Shown piece by piece: positions 33,004-44,940 of a stretch of 64,000 bases of DNA. Under the pieces are notes generated by a model, which was not told where the DNA came from, did no database searches, and saw only the letters and a program-made list of their open reading frames with translations. The DNA lies in assembly GCA_037127315.1 (NCBI GenBank), contig JBBBDQ010001274.1:668001-732000 (forward strand), given 5' to 3'. The stretch is from Ascarosepion bandense. Its lineage: Eukaryota; Mollusca; Cephalopoda; Sepiida; Sepiidae. Each line of letters starts with the position of its first letter. Within the stretch, counting starts at the first letter, position 1. Made by a program: the position numbers and the translations under genes.

Positions 33004-33540
33004 TATCGAGTATGTACTTGAAAAAATATTTCTCAACGGCCATTGCACTCTCGAGAGGTTGCTTTTCTAGCTTAAATTCATGTGCACTTAATGTAAAGAT
33101 GAAAAAAATACAAAATGGAACTGATTGACATCAGGTGTTTTACTTTTTATCCTGACGTCTCAGTACCCTATATGATTCAGCCTGACCCCTTCTGACCGAA
33201 TGTGAACCCTGGCAGACCCGCGTGACACTTAATTTGACTTTAATTGTCTTTGACATTGATTATTCGAGTTCAGATTTTTGGATGCCAGCTAAACAAAATC
33301 TGTGGCATGTTTTGAAGAGCAAGACAGTCGCAAACATAAGCGTGAGGACTGTACGCGTGTGTACGCGAAACAATGAACATCGTTCGGGTCTTCTGGCCTT
33401 TTACGTATTTTTTTTATTGGGGCGAATGTTGTCATTATATTTTGATCATTTGATATTTTTCGTTTTTTAGTTTGTTTTGTTTTAATATTTGTGCGTTCAT
33501 TCCTGTTTTGTTCATCTCTATCTCCGAGACAATAAATGTG
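33004..33540. other. Unassigned spacer
   Basis: Nothing recognised. An 82-codon plus frame (33222-33470) and a minus frame running into the (CA)n tract have no known motifs. Confidence 0.5.
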
Positions 33541-33597
<57 letters not shown>

Positions 33598-33725
33598 TAT
33601 ATATATATATATTTGTGTGTGTTTTCATGCCTTTTTCTCTCTATCTATCTATATATCTCTGTTCATATCAACTGTCGCTATCTCTGTGTATATTTTATAT
33701 CTTTCTTCTCTGTCTCTCTCCCTCA

Positions 33726-33769
<44 letters not shown>

Positions 33770-33875
33770 CTGCTCATATCTTTCTTTTAATCGATATGTT
33801 CATATATTTTCTCCCTCGCTCTCTCATTCTCTCTATTTCTCTATACCATTCTCACACCCACTTCCACAAAACCTG

Positions 33876-33909
<34 letters not shown>

Positions 33910-34031
33910 CTATATATATATATATATATATCCCTTTTGCCTACCTACCTCTCTATATATATTTCACTAGCTATATCTCTTCATATCTTTCTTTCTCCTC
34001 ACCACTCGCCTCTTTCTCTCTCTCTTTTTCT

Positions 34032-34078
<47 letters not shown>
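33541..34078. repeat. Compound microsatellite block
   Basis: (CA)n 33543-33595, (TA)n to 33612, C/T-rich stretch, (CTAT)n 33728-33769, (CT)n 33878-33907, (TA)n 33909-33931, C/T-rich, (TA)n 34034-34078. Almost wholly pyrimidine or TA on the plus strand. The 204- and 197-codon open frames across it are low-complexity artefacts. Confidence 0.9.
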
Positions 34079-34080
<2 letters not shown>

Positions 34081-34179
34081 GATTAATTATGAATAAATGC
34101 ATCCACACTAAGAAACACCTCTTAGGTTCATACAACCATGGATAAAAACGTCATAATTCGTTTGAATTTAAACAATGCG

Positions 34180-34340
34180 CGTTCATAAATTCCCTGCCAC
34201 ATGAACGTTCAAATAAAACACCGCTACAAGAGCGTTCTTAAAAAAAAACAACGGTAAAAGGTAAAATCAGTTAATTAAAAATCGCCTTAAGACACCACTC
34301 ATGGTAGAAACCTGGGTAGCGAAACAACTCGTTTAAAAAT
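34180..34340 (+). repeat. Microsatellite-linked repeat, module B, copy 1
   Basis: gcgttcttaaaaaaa, ggtaaaatcagttaattaaa, aagacaccactcatggtaga and aacctgggtagcgaaacaac, then tcgtttaaa directly before (TA)n. This matches 35695-35787, which is followed by (CA)n(TA)n. Related sequence starts some 60 bases further left. Confidence 0.7.
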
Positions 34341-34343
34341 GGA

Positions 34344-34386
<43 letters not shown>

Positions 34387-34450
34387 CGGCGCGTGTGTGT
34401 GTGCGCGCGCGTATGTGTGTGTGTGCGCGCGCGTGTGTGTGTGCGTGTGC
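34344..34450. repeat. (TA)n(TG)n with CG interruptions
   Basis: (TA)12 at 34344-34367, then (TG)n broken by GCGCGCGC segments, an alternating purine-pyrimidine tract over about 100 bases. Confidence 0.9.
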
Positions 34451-35567
34451 ATAGTCATTCGCAAACAGATCTGTTTCGCTGTATCACAGCTCATCAGTAT
34501 GGTTAGACAGCCGATTGCTTTTTACCCAGGATTAAACCCGACCGAATTGGCGTCAATCGGCGATTACCTCTGAGTTACGGGCGCTCGGTAGAAGGAGGCA
34601 GACTTGTTAGCGTGTATTTTATCATTATACACGCCCAATAGCTAAGAGTATTCTAATTCATTGCTGAATGAACGAACTGTAGATGCCAGAGTAGCTACTG
34701 TTTTTCAAAGTTTACCATTCTTCCAGGGTGTGAGAGCATATATATATATACGTTTAATTCCTTAGTGTTTCTTTGTACCTGACTCAACCTGCTTTGCTCC
34801 ATCATTGTTATAAATGTCAAATCACCTCCAGAATGAAGCAGTTTTTAAATATATGACCAGGAGCTGTCAAATCCTCACTTTCCATGCTTAACAGAGTTCA
34901 AGAGAGTTTACACGGCCTTTTGTATGATGAATTATTTTCCACCTGTTAGCTACACACAAAACGATTCTAGCCCCTCGATGCCCCATCGGTATTTTTATGG
35001 CGGAGGAATCGCTTGTTCCCACTATTTCAGACCTTCAAATCCTTTCACTCATCTCTAATTCCATTTGGTAAAAAGAAATTTCCACTCATAATGCTTCTTT
35101 CCCAGAACAATCCCCCTACCAAATGGATTCTTCTCTTATTACGACAAATCCTGATTCCTACACCTTCTCATAATGTGAGAAAGTGTAGTAAAGATAACGA
35201 TGGATTTCTTTGTTCTCTGTATACCCTAAAAACAGCTACATTCAGTAAAACTCTACCTTGTGTAGCTCTTGGGACTTTTATTTGTTGAAAAATCAAATAA
35301 TAATAGAAATATAACGCGTCCAATAAATCAAAGATTATTTGGCAGATCAAATTTAATCAGCATCTGCTTGTATATCCTTTGCTTTGAGTTTAACATCAAA
35401 TGCAGATCAAATATCGATTGGAATTCGAAAAGATAATAAAATAAAGAATTGAAAATGCACATCAATTTAACATGTTTCGCCTTTATTAAAGCTTCATTAG
35501 AGAGATTGAGAGAAAACAGACAATGAAACAGAGATTCAAAACACACACACACATTATATATATATAT
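34451..35567. other. Unassigned region
   Basis: 34480-34620 is GC-richer and holds ccgaattggcgtcaatcgg, a short imperfect palindrome. 34860-35290 contains a 91-codon plus-strand frame (35013-35288) without recognisable motifs. Short (CA)n and (TA)n lie at 35540-35569. Confidence 0.4.
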
Positions 35568-36273
<706 letters not shown>

Positions 36274-36314
36274 GCCATTTGTCGTTATTTGTTAACAAAA
36301 TAACGACAAATGGC
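36274..36314. repeat. 41-bp near-perfect palindrome
   Basis: The left arm gccatttgtcgttatttgtt pairs with the right arm aacaaaataacgacaaatgg plus C, centred on GTTAAC. One extra A in the right arm is the only defect, and there is essentially no loop. Confidence 0.9.
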
Positions 36315-36477
36315 TGCTTTCAAACGAAATTTTCCTGACTCTCTCTACTCTACTTGGCATCACCTTTCGTCCTCTGTTAAAACACTTACAAGTCATTTAA
36401 ATTTCTGTACCTGCTTGATTTTAGTATCCTTGACATGCAGTTAGCATTTAGGGCTTCTTTTTGGCTGACTCAAAGCA

Positions 36478-36775
36478 ACGGAAATGTGGTACTACAGAAA
36501 GATGCTGAGGATACAATGAACGTAACCTGTGAGCAACGATGATATTTTGGAGTGTATAGAAATGAATGCGCACATATATTAACATCAAGAGACAGCTAAA
36601 TTTTTGTGACATGAAATGAGGAAAGAAGGTTTAGAGATTCTGATACTTATAGAGTGAATAAAAGGAAAAAGAGACGGGTAAAAACAACGCGTGACATACT
36701 TGAGGGGCTTAAGCAAATGTATGTCAGAGCAGAGTTTGGGAGAAATATCAAGACAAAGTTATTAAGAGCGAATGA
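36478..36775 (+). pseudogene. APE-type LINE family E, C-terminal relic
   Basis: atgtggtactacagaaagat (WYYRKM, for WFYRRM) and ctgaggatacaatgaacg, then gagcaacgatgat (SNDD), agagacagctaaatttttgt (RQLKFL) and aagcaaatgtatgtcagagc, follow the family order. Frames are broken. It is less well kept than the copy at 37.3 kb, 500 bp further on and on the same strand. Confidence 0.65.
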
Positions 36776-36906
36776 ACAGATATATTGTATTAATTCTAGT
36801 CCTTTTACTATCTACTATTTTCCTTATAGATGTGGTCATTTTCATGTTATCAACCCACGCTAAAACGTCAAATAAGTTAATCTATCTCTGTCTCTTTCTC
36901 TCCCTA

Positions 36907-36920
<14 letters not shown>

Positions 36921-36971
<51 letters not shown>

Positions 36972-36992
36972 ATAGAGAGAGAGAGAGAGAGA
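36921..36992. repeat. (CT)n(TA)n(TG)n(GA)n compound microsatellite
   Basis: Four dinucleotide tracts in a row; the CT tract starts near 36908. The outer CT and GA arms are complementary, so the block could fold back. Confidence 0.9.
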
Positions 36993-37284
36993 AAGAGAGA
37001 TTTAATAGGGCAATTAATAAACATTTAAGAATAAAAAAATCAACAAAATGAAACATTATTGGCTATAAGCTTGATTATATTTGTTATTTCTTAGCCTTGT
37101 GGGTTAAAAGTAAAATAAATTTCATCCGAAAGTGCTTGGATAAATAAAACATTCAGAAAATATTTATATAATTATGTACTAAGAGACCAAAATGCCAACT
37201 GCAGAAAAAACCTAAACTGCAGAAACTAAAATAAAACAAAGAAAGAAATTTCAGTGCCTGGGAAGTGTTCGGACAGAGAATGGA
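36993..37284. other. AT-rich spacer
   Basis: Nothing recognised. Confidence 0.6.
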
Positions 37285-37845
37285 AAGTGCAGCATTGAGA
37301 TCCGAAGACGCATTGACATGGCCAAGGAGGCATTTCAAAACTAACCAGAGTACTAGAGACAGGAAAATGTCATTGGAAACAAACAAAAGAATACTGGATT
37401 GCTATTAGATATCTGTTCTTCTGTGTGGAAGTGAATATTGGACGTTCTTATCAAGGATGAAGGAGGGGCTTGAGGCAGCAGAAATATGGTTTTACAGAAG
37501 GATGTTGAGGATACCATGGACTGAGAACATGAGCAACGATGAGGTGTTGGAGAGGATTCACACGAGAAGAAAACTAATACTTAACATCAGGAAGAGACAG
37601 ATGAGGTTCCTGGGACACGTAATGAGGAAGAAGGGCCTGGAGAATTTAATATTCACAGAACGGATAGAAAGAAAGAGAGACAGGGGAAAGCAGCGCGAAA
37701 CCTACTTGAAAAGTCTGAGCAAATAGATGGCAGAGCGGGGTTTGGGAGAAATATCAAGAGGAAAAGTATTGAGAGCGAGAAGAGACAGAGCGTGGGTGTC
37801 CATGACTGGCACATTCTGAAGAGACACAGCACATGAAGAAGAAGA
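37285..37845 (+). pseudogene. APE-type LINE family E, best-preserved C-terminal end
   Basis: From 37285 it reads IRRRIDMAKEAFQN. The continuous stretch 37457-37726 encodes LEAAEIWFYRRMLRIPWTEN, SNDEVLERIHTRRKLILN and RQMRFLGHVMRKKGLENLIF, then ERKRDRGKQRETYLKSLSK. A stop at 37724 interrupts SK-stop-MAERGLGEISRGKVLRAR. The 3' end is cacagcacatgaagaagaag. This is the conserved region after the reverse transcriptase in endonuclease-type LINEs. The minus-strand frames are shadows. Confidence 0.8.
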
Positions 37846-37963
37846 ATGTACTGAAAAAAGCATTATAAGATTACATGAAAAATCATATAAAAAAATTAAT
37901 CGCATTACCTTGCCTGTCATTTTTAACAAAACTTGCATAAAAGAGTGATTATTATCTAAATAC

Positions 37964-37966
<3 letters not shown>

Positions 37967-38001
<35 letters not shown>
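37967..38001. repeat. (TA)n microsatellite
   Basis: About 17 TA units. Confidence 0.95.
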
Positions 38002-38004
<3 letters not shown>

Positions 38005-38394
38005 TCGGCTGTTTTTCACGCAATACAAGGCTAAAGAGTCACTCAGTTTAGATGGTTACTGAACGGAATTGTTTTATGCAAAAGAGGTTTGTAATTTATG
38101 AGTATGCATAGAATAGATAACAGCTGACTCAAGATCTGAGAGAGTTTAAGTTTGTAGTTGTCGGGAAAGTATACTCTCCTTTCCACAAAAAGTTGTTCTT
38201 CGTTGTTACCAATCAAATACAAAGTGAATGAAAATGATTCGCCACTGTGTACATGGAATGATGTACCTTAGCTGTGAAGATCTAAACTGGTGGAACTAGT
38301 TTCTGTAAGTTATTAGAACATTTTGCATGGAAATAGCGATACTGTTACCAGGCTTAAACGGCTATTTAACCCATGAATGGTTGGGAGAAGGCAA

Positions 38395-38425
<31 letters not shown>

Positions 38426-39368
38426 ATCAATTTTATGTAAGAAACGAAGAGAGTTTCTTCACCTCTTGCTACAATCCGTTGCTTACCTATTTAGGTTCAA
38501 ATTATAAAAATCTAATTGTTTACTCGTTCAATTTTGTTACGTATCGTATACAATTTTTTTGTAAAATTCAACCCTGTAAAGGGCCCGAGAGCCACTCAAT
38601 ATAGAGGTTTTAATTAAAATAACGTTAATGGGATTGCAGTCTTCAAGAATATCATCGACACCGGAGACTGTTCAAAAAAGGCTACACACCCCAGTCTACA
38701 TTGCTATTTAACTCATAGATGATTGATAGAAGAAACAAGTTCATGTCTTTCTCAAGAGCTTGAGAAAAAGTTGCTTGGTGGAAATTTCTCTTTATATTTA
38801 GAATACAGATAAAATGAGGATGATTCAACTCCAAGCTGTAAAGGTCTGAACTAAAGAACGTTGCTTATCTGAACATTTTCTATGCAATAGCGATAGAATA
38901 GTGATAAGCTTGAAAATTGTATCTGCGTGAAAACAGGCTGTAGAGTGGAAAAACGTCATTTGTTACAAAACCGCTTAAACAATAGAAAGAAATGTGTATT
39001 CGTCTCGGTGGCTTGTCCCACATATGAAGGTCTGAACTGGTGGAACTAAAGAATGGAGATCATATTAACATTTACTATAACGATAGAGTAGCGACAAGCT
39101 TGCAATTTTGTGTTTGGAGAAAGGAGGATCTACATCGATAAAAAGTCACCAGACAGGAGAATACTTAACTTTTGACTCCTTTACAAAATCTAGTCATGAT
39201 CTGGCAGTAACGCTTCAGCTTTGTTTTAAGTTTAGTCTTGTAAAGATAAGGCATGACAGGAAGAGCCAGATACTTCCTAGAACGTTAGATTTTTGCTCAA
39301 CATTTATGATTAGTCGTTTAAAAAATTAAGAATTTCATTTTTTTATTCTCTTTCCACCACCTATGGCT
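38002..39368. other. Diverged repeat neighbourhood
   Basis: A set of motifs recurs three times in similar order: aaaatgattc / gatgattcaac, tctgaactggtggaactaa (38285, 38828, 39021) and tagcgatagaatagtgataa-like blocks (38330, 38888, 39077). Similar blocks appear inverted near 42670-42760. It looks like an old dispersed or tandem repeat. (CTAT)7 lies at 38397-38426. No coding region is recognised. Confidence 0.45.
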
Positions 39369-39535
39369 AGACACCGCAGTCTACACTACTATTCAACCCA
39401 TAACTGCTTGGGAGAAGAAACGATTTCATGCCCTTCCTAAAATAATGAATGCATCAGAGAATGCAAAAGTCCAGCCCAGAATTTGAATTTGGCTCGCTTT
39501 TCACGCCGATATCTGCTAGGCTACCCACACATCCA
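39369..39535 (-). mobile_element. SINE remnant, tRNA-headed, minus strand
   Basis: agtctacactactattcaac with cccataactgcttggga corresponds to the OR-type body, agaatttgaatttggctcg to an inverted decayed B box, and cacacatcc to the inverted head end. Similarity is weak but in the right order. Confidence 0.5.
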
Positions 39536-40194
39536 GTGGGAAATGATATAATCATTTTAACTGACTGGGGTGTTATTTTTTAATTGCTTTGTTATTCACA
39601 GATTTTTTTTTTCTAACTCGTTGACAGAAACAACGTTCCGGTTCTTAGAGGCTTTAACGTATGTTCGGTAGAGATAGAACAATAACAATTAAGTTAAACC
39701 GAAGAGGAAAATATAACACACAAAAAGCACGTCTTATTTTCAACAACAGTGTTTATACTCCGCTGAATGTCAGTCGGGCTAGCCTCAGATTATCGCCCTT
39801 TGAGGCGACCACACGAAGGTTCAAGGAAAAGAGAGAAGGAGAGACATACAGAGAGAGAGAGAGAGAGAGAAAGAGAAAGGAGCAGGGTGGCGTTCAAACC
39901 ATGTTTACATTGGTTAGCGTTTTTTGCTTTGTTTTGCTTGTTGCCAGCACATTATCTTTATCGCCATGCTTATTATTAGGGCTGTCATCACTTCGGCGTG
40001 ACGATGTCCTTATCAACATGTTTAGATTTCTTTTCTGCCAATCCTTTTTAATACTCTTCCGTTTGCCATTCTTTCTAACTTTCTTTTCTTTGTGATCTTG
40101 CCGTTCTTGGCTCTTCTAAGCACGACTTACATATTTTTTTACCAGTTTTCTTATCTTTTTTTTACATTTTTCTTTCAGAAAAAAGATGAAACTT
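39536..40194. other. Unassigned region with (GA)n
   Basis: (GA)n-rich stretch at 39836-39890. A 144-codon plus frame (39661-40095) runs through it; the second half is hydrophobic (a composition effect), and no domain is recognised. I do not call it a gene. Confidence 0.4.
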
Positions 40195-40262
40195 TTTTTT
40201 GTTTTAATCATTTCACCCCAAGGAAGGTGATAATGTTATTAAGATGCAATGGGTTACAGAGA
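40195..40262 (-). mobile_element. LINE family J 3'-end relic
   Basis: ttttgttttaatcatttcac followed by cccaaggaaggtgataatg is the inverted family 3' block (A run, ATTA, GGGGTGA, CCTTGC). Only about 60 bases are recognisable. Confidence 0.5.
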
Positions 40263-41527
40263 GCAAAAAAGAATCAGAAGACATTAGTGAGAAGAATGGT
40301 GTTCCACAGGTAAGAAGTGCGATAAAAGAAACTCTCTGGATAGAAATCGCGGTTGCAAAACCTTATTGCCAATCAAGTAGCCCGTTTAAATTCATGTAGT
40401 CGAAGCATGACTGAAGTTCCACCTATCAATCCGGTATTTTAAATTTGGCCTCATCCGCCATATTCATCTGATATCTCTCCTGCTTATCACTTTAATAATT
40501 TTGAACCTTTCATACACAATATAATATTCTCAAATAATAAAGCGAAGCATTTGAACTGTTTATCACACCAAAGAATGGGAATTTTATAAAGATGGGACCA
40601 AGAATTTATAGGTACGTTGGTGAACAGTCTTTCAAAAAACATAGTGTCTATTTCATCTAAATATATTGGTTATTTCATATTTCAGAAGAGTTTTATGCAT
40701 TTCCTATAAAGTGTATCATTTACATGTGCGACAACCTAATACTTTGTTTAACATTTTGAAAGCATCTTTGGCTATTCCAGTGGGCGTTTGAATTTCCGTG
40801 ACACATTTTACCAATTATTCTTCGACTAAATTAGCCATGTCACTTTACCCTGAATCATTCAAGCGAGGGACAGAAAAAAGTTTGAAAAAGAAAAATAGAT
40901 CTTCACGCTACTTAAAAAAAATTGAAATGATGAGTCGCTTGTCATTTTTAATCTTTCGTTTTTGTTTTTTTTGTTTTTTATCTAAACAATTGCGATTTGT
41001 AACTTCATTGATTTGTCAACACTAATGCCTCGAGTCGGTGCGTTTTTTCTTTGACACTAGACCCCACCCAGTTCGTCAAAGTGGGCGGGGAGAGAAAGTA
41101 AACGGAAAAATAAACTGAAAATATTTAAAGCAACAAAAAAAGAAAACCTAATAATTCAAGAGTAAAACTTCTTCATCTCGTTCTTATACCACTAATTAGC
41201 TTATTTGACACTCTCAACCACACAGCCTCTCTTTCGACCCTCAGAGATAGATGAGACCAGCTGAGAAACTGAAGGCAGCAATATATTCATCTTAATGTTG
41301 TAGTAAGTCGGAGGAAAGACGCCTTTAAAGAGAGAGAGATAAATGACGCTATCGTCTGTCATGAATTACGCATGCTTACAATTACATGGCGCAATATCCA
41401 GCTGCAGATTTGTGCACAGGTGACAGAAGAGGAGAGACAAATTGATCAAAATAAGGAAACAAGCATGACATAAATGAAAAGGTAATTTAAATCAATAATA
41501 ATGAAGTGAAAATAAAAGATAACATTT

Positions 41528-41532
<5 letters not shown>
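40263..41532. other. Unassigned spacer
   Basis: No gene is seen. A short GC-rich patch with gtgggcgggg lies at 41080-41092. Confidence 0.5.

Positions 41533-41578
<46 letters not shown>
41533..41578. repeat. (GATA)n microsatellite
   Basis: About 11 GATA units. Confidence 0.95.
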
Positions 41579-42170
41579 TGTAAAGTTTCCATTGTCTCTT
41601 CTTGAAAAATAATGCTAAGTTTTACCGTTGCATTCAGGCTTTTGTCTTCAGTCTTACCTTTCCCTTTACCCTACCAAACTACAGATATTTTTATTCAGGG
41701 TCTCGTTGAAAAAAGACGTATTTACGTCTTTATCAAAGACATTACATCGAAGAGATCGTAAATACACCGACCTGAATTTGAAAGGACTATAAATAAGATA
41801 ACATTTTTCAGGCGCTATGAGGCCGTTTTCAGAATGGCTGTTGCTGTACAGGCGGTCCCAGTAGGAACAGCTTGGGTAACTGAGGATATAAATTCCAAGA
41901 ATACAAGCCTATCTTACTGAACCGTCTATATTCTCTTCTTTTTTTTTTTGTAAATATATACCGCTGATAAAGTATAATTTATGAATTTTATAGTAATATG
42001 TTGCTAAAATCTTTATAATAATGTATGTGTCTATTATGGATGTGTCTTGATTAATCATTAGCTGACCAGAATGAGAAATTGGGGATGCAAGTTCAAATTC
42101 GGGTCCAGTTTTAACTACTCATTTTTTTTCTAAAAAAAATACTCACCTGGTTGACGCAGGTACTTGATTT
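41579..42170. other. Unassigned spacer with a 9-bp hairpin
   Basis: aaagacgta tt tacgtcttt at about 41712-41731 is a perfect 9-bp hairpin. 42060-42110 (atgagaaattggggatgcaa) resembles part of a SINE head. Otherwise nothing is seen. Confidence 0.45.
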
Positions 42171-42475
42171 GGATGTGCGTTGTGGTGCAGTGGATATCGG
42201 CTCGAAACGAGTAATCAGAGAGCCGAGATCTAATTCCAGCTGAATTGAATGCATTCATTTACGTGCAGATACCCTTGCGAAAGGGTATTTGCACGTCGCT
42301 TTTTCCTCCAGCTAAGGGTTAAATAGCAGGACAGATTGGGTTCTACAACCCTGATTGGCTACCTCAGAAAGTAATGGCAACCTACTGCGAGAAAATATTT
42401 CGCCCAGTCAGTCATGTCTATTTCGAGACATTATCACCTAAGTGTGTATCACGTACGGCGCTTAACTGACTCACT
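42171..42475 (+). mobile_element. OR-type tRNA-derived SINE, full length
   Basis: It starts ggatgtgcgttgtggtgcag, with the A box intact and the B box decayed (gagatctaattcc). It has gggttaaatagcaggacaga, a hairpin with two mismatches (catgtctatttcgagacatt), and ends cgtacggcgcttaactgact. Confidence 0.85.
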
Positions 42476-43436
42476 CTCTTGAGAGGCATGAAATCCTTCC
42501 TTGATCTCATACACCTCAGGTATGTGTGGAATGGCAAAACAACCGAGGCTCTCTAGCCTTGATGGAGAACTAATCTAGCAGAAGGACAACTCTAAACTAC
42601 GATGTCTTGTCAGTGATTAATTATTTCTCCACTGTACTCCTTCTTTCCCACAGACAAACGTTGTAAGCTTTTCGCTACTCTATCGCTATTCAAATGACAA
42701 GTGCTATGATAAGCTACATTACTTGATTCAACCATTTCTGACTTTTACAGCTGGGACCTACTATGCAACATACACGAGAGTGAAATGTCCTCATTCTCTT
42801 CGTATTCGATTAGAAAAGAGTAAGTTCTACTGGAAGCACTTCTTCCCAGACTCCCAACAGGATATCACTACAATCTTAACCTGTTCAAGAGTCTCCGGTT
42901 AATCGTTATCTGTCCTAAACTCATAAACTGCATTTCTTACTTTCTCTTACGATCATACAACGATATTCAGTAATCACCTATCCTGAATGGCTCTTGGGCC
43001 TTGTATTGGATGAACATTATTATAAAATAAACAGTATAGTGTGCTACTGTGTGGCTAGAAACTTTTCAGCTTTTGCTAAGAGATTTGTCTACGGACTGTG
43101 ACTCAATAAAACAAAATAAGAAATCACCTACCCTCCAGCAGTCAAGCATCACACATGAGAATTTGTCGGTCCGTAAAAATTTATAATGACTGATATTCTT
43201 CGGTTTCATCCGCTGAGCAATCTGCCGCAGGTGTTGATGACGTCTTCTTTTTCCTGTTTCGTAGAATAAAACAATACTTGTTCTCGCCATTGATCTTTGT
43301 AACCGAGAATGGAGAAGAAATAAATGTATCGGATTTCTTTCTTTCTTTCTTTAATAAGTCGTCAAATGTCCCAGTATAGTTTAATGAACATCTTGTGGCT
43401 GGTGTCATGTAATTCTTTGATATAAGGTATCCATAG

Positions 43437-43439
<3 letters not shown>
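42476..43439. other. Unassigned spacer
   Basis: No gene. 42660-42800 shares inverted motifs with 38.3-39.1 kb. The minus-strand frames 43066-43290 and 43181-43483 are not recognisable; the second owes its start to the (CA)n tract. Confidence 0.45.
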
Positions 43440-43507
<68 letters not shown>

Positions 43508-43550
43508 CGATAAAAATATATATGTATATATATATTATATATATATATAA
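43440..43550. repeat. (CA)n(TA)n compound microsatellite
   Basis: (CA)n 43440-43484, (TA)n 43485-43508, a short interruption, and more TA up to the direct repeat. Confidence 0.95.
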
Positions 43551-43808
43551 TTTTAACGAAACTTGGTTATAAACAACCGACAATTTGGAATGAATTGTTT
43601 GTACATTATTTTTTATCGATACTCGTATTTAAGTAAATATTCTGTTTTTTAATTAAACAGTATTATATATATAATATATATACATATATATTTTAACGAA
43701 ACTTGGTTATAAACAACCGACAATTTGAAATGAATTGTTTGTACATTATTTTTTATCGATACTCGTATTTAAGTAAATATTCTGTTTTTTAATTAAACAG
43801 TATTATAT
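43551..43808. repeat. Near-identical direct repeat, 118 bp, period 140
   Basis: 43551-43668 and 43691-43808 begin ttttaacgaaacttggttat and end aattaaacagtattatatat. I see a single difference (atttggaatg against atttgaaatg). The spacer is TATATA-type sequence. The close match means a recent duplication, or slippage between flanking TA tracts. Confidence 0.9.
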
Positions 43809-43824
43809 ATTTATATCTACCGGT

Positions 43825-43887
43825 CTGATTATTTACGATAAAAGAATTCTGCCGAATTCGTAATAACAATTTATCGTAAATAATCAG
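43825..43887. repeat. Perfect 18-bp hairpin
   Basis: CTGATTATTTACGATAAA (43825-43842) pairs exactly with TTTATCGTAAATAATCAG (43870-43887). The 27-base loop holds two GAATTC sites. It sits at the 5' border of retrotransposon copy 5. Confidence 0.95.
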
Positions 43888-44037
43888 AAACAACAAAGGA
43901 CTGAATGATAAAATTAGCTAAACAACATGAAAACAGAAAGAAAAAATATTCAATAATTAAAGAAAGCAGTAAATACAAACAAGATTTAAATTTAGTAGAT
44001 TTTGTAGAAAAGCAAAACAGAAGCCAAGAACCAACTA

Positions 44038-44394
44038 TTGCGACAAAAAAATATGAAAATGAAAGCCAAGGATAAAGCTCTTGAACAGATGAAACAACGC
44101 CGGAAAGACAAACCTTTGCATGGCCAATATCCAGAACGTGCTAATAAATCCAATGTTGATAAAGTTAATACTCATCGATGGTTACGTGCATCTGGATTAA
44201 AGTCTGAGACTGGAGGCTTTATTCTTGCAGCGCAAGACCAAAGTCTTTTCACTAGGAACTTTCGGGCAAATATTATACATAATAATGTGGATCCAAAATG
44301 CAGGTTCTGTGATAAATACCAAGAAACAATACACCATCTAATCTCAGGATGTTCTGTACTTGCCCCAAATGAATATGAAAAATCGTCACGATAG
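44038..44394 (+). pseudogene. Copy 5: zinc knuckle part
   Basis: A 118-codon stretch: MKMKAKDKALEQMKQRRKDK, then NTHRWLRASGLKSETGGFIL, DPKCRFCDKYQETIHH and LISGCSVLAPNEYEK. The knuckle C-X2-C-X8-H-X4-C is intact, with H at the expected place. A one-base frameshift near 44375 moves the nuclease part to the next stretch. Confidence 0.85.
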
Positions 44395-44812
44395 AGTGGG
44401 GCAATATTTACATTGGACAATGTGCAAACACTATGGAAAATCTGTAAACAAACACTGGTATGAACATCACCTAGTACCGGTTACAGAAATAGAAGATGTC
44501 ACCATTCTATGGGATTACATCATCTATGCAGACAGAAAAATTGAAGCAAATAGGCCGGACATTATTGCTAAAAACCCGAAAGAAAAAACTTGCCTATTAA
44601 TTGATATGGCTTGTTCATCGGATTGTAAAATAGCAACCAAGGAATTCGAAAAACTGTCAAAATATAAAGACCTGGAAATTGAAATAGAAAAAATGCGGAA
44701 ATTGAAAACAGGAATCGTGCCAGTGATAGTAGCTGCACTTGGAATGATAAAAAACGGAACAAAACAACACATTGAAAGATCTCCCGGTTCACACTCCACC
44801 CACGTTTATTGA
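44360..44812 (+). pseudogene. Copy 5: restriction-like endonuclease part
   Basis: A 150-codon stretch: RHDRVGQYLHWTMCKHYGKS, YADRKIEANRPDIIAKNPKE, LLIDMACSSDCKIATKEF, KYKDLEIEIEKMRKLKT and VPVIVAALGMIKNGTKQHIE. RPD, the LLID aspartate and the following lysines are all kept. After HIERS the frame runs into the nested LINE fragment and stops at 44812, so the true C-terminus is displaced. Confidence 0.85.
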
Positions 44813-44940
44813 ACAGGTTAAGAGGCTCATCCCTTGTTTCCTGTTTAGGATGTGGTTTCCGGCTTTATCTTTTCAATCTTTTCACTATTACGTAGCCCCC
44901 TGCACATCCGGCTTGCTCGGAGTGATACGATTAAAAAAAA
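44780..44940 (+). mobile_element. LINE family J 3' fragment nested in copy 5
   Basis: cccggttcacactccaccca, tgaacaggttaagaggctca, tcccttgtttcctgttta and ggtttccggctttatctttt equal one unit of the 160-bp repeat at the right edge in reverse complement. Then cgtagccccctgcacatccg and gcttgctcggagtgatacga with an A run is the family 3' end. Interrupted host sequence: CATTGAAAG on the left, ATCCCTGGAAACC on the right. This is an example of a very short 5'-truncated LINE insertion. Confidence 0.9.

Noticed and set aside
33472..34086. Open frames of 197 and 204 codons
   Set aside because: They read HTHTHT, YLSIYLSIY and YIYIYI through microsatellites in three frames at once; no real protein composition.
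39661..40095. 144-codon open frame, hydrophobic at its C-terminal end
   Set aside because: Passes through (GA)n; the hydrophobic part is a T-rich composition effect; no domain, paralogue or splice context.
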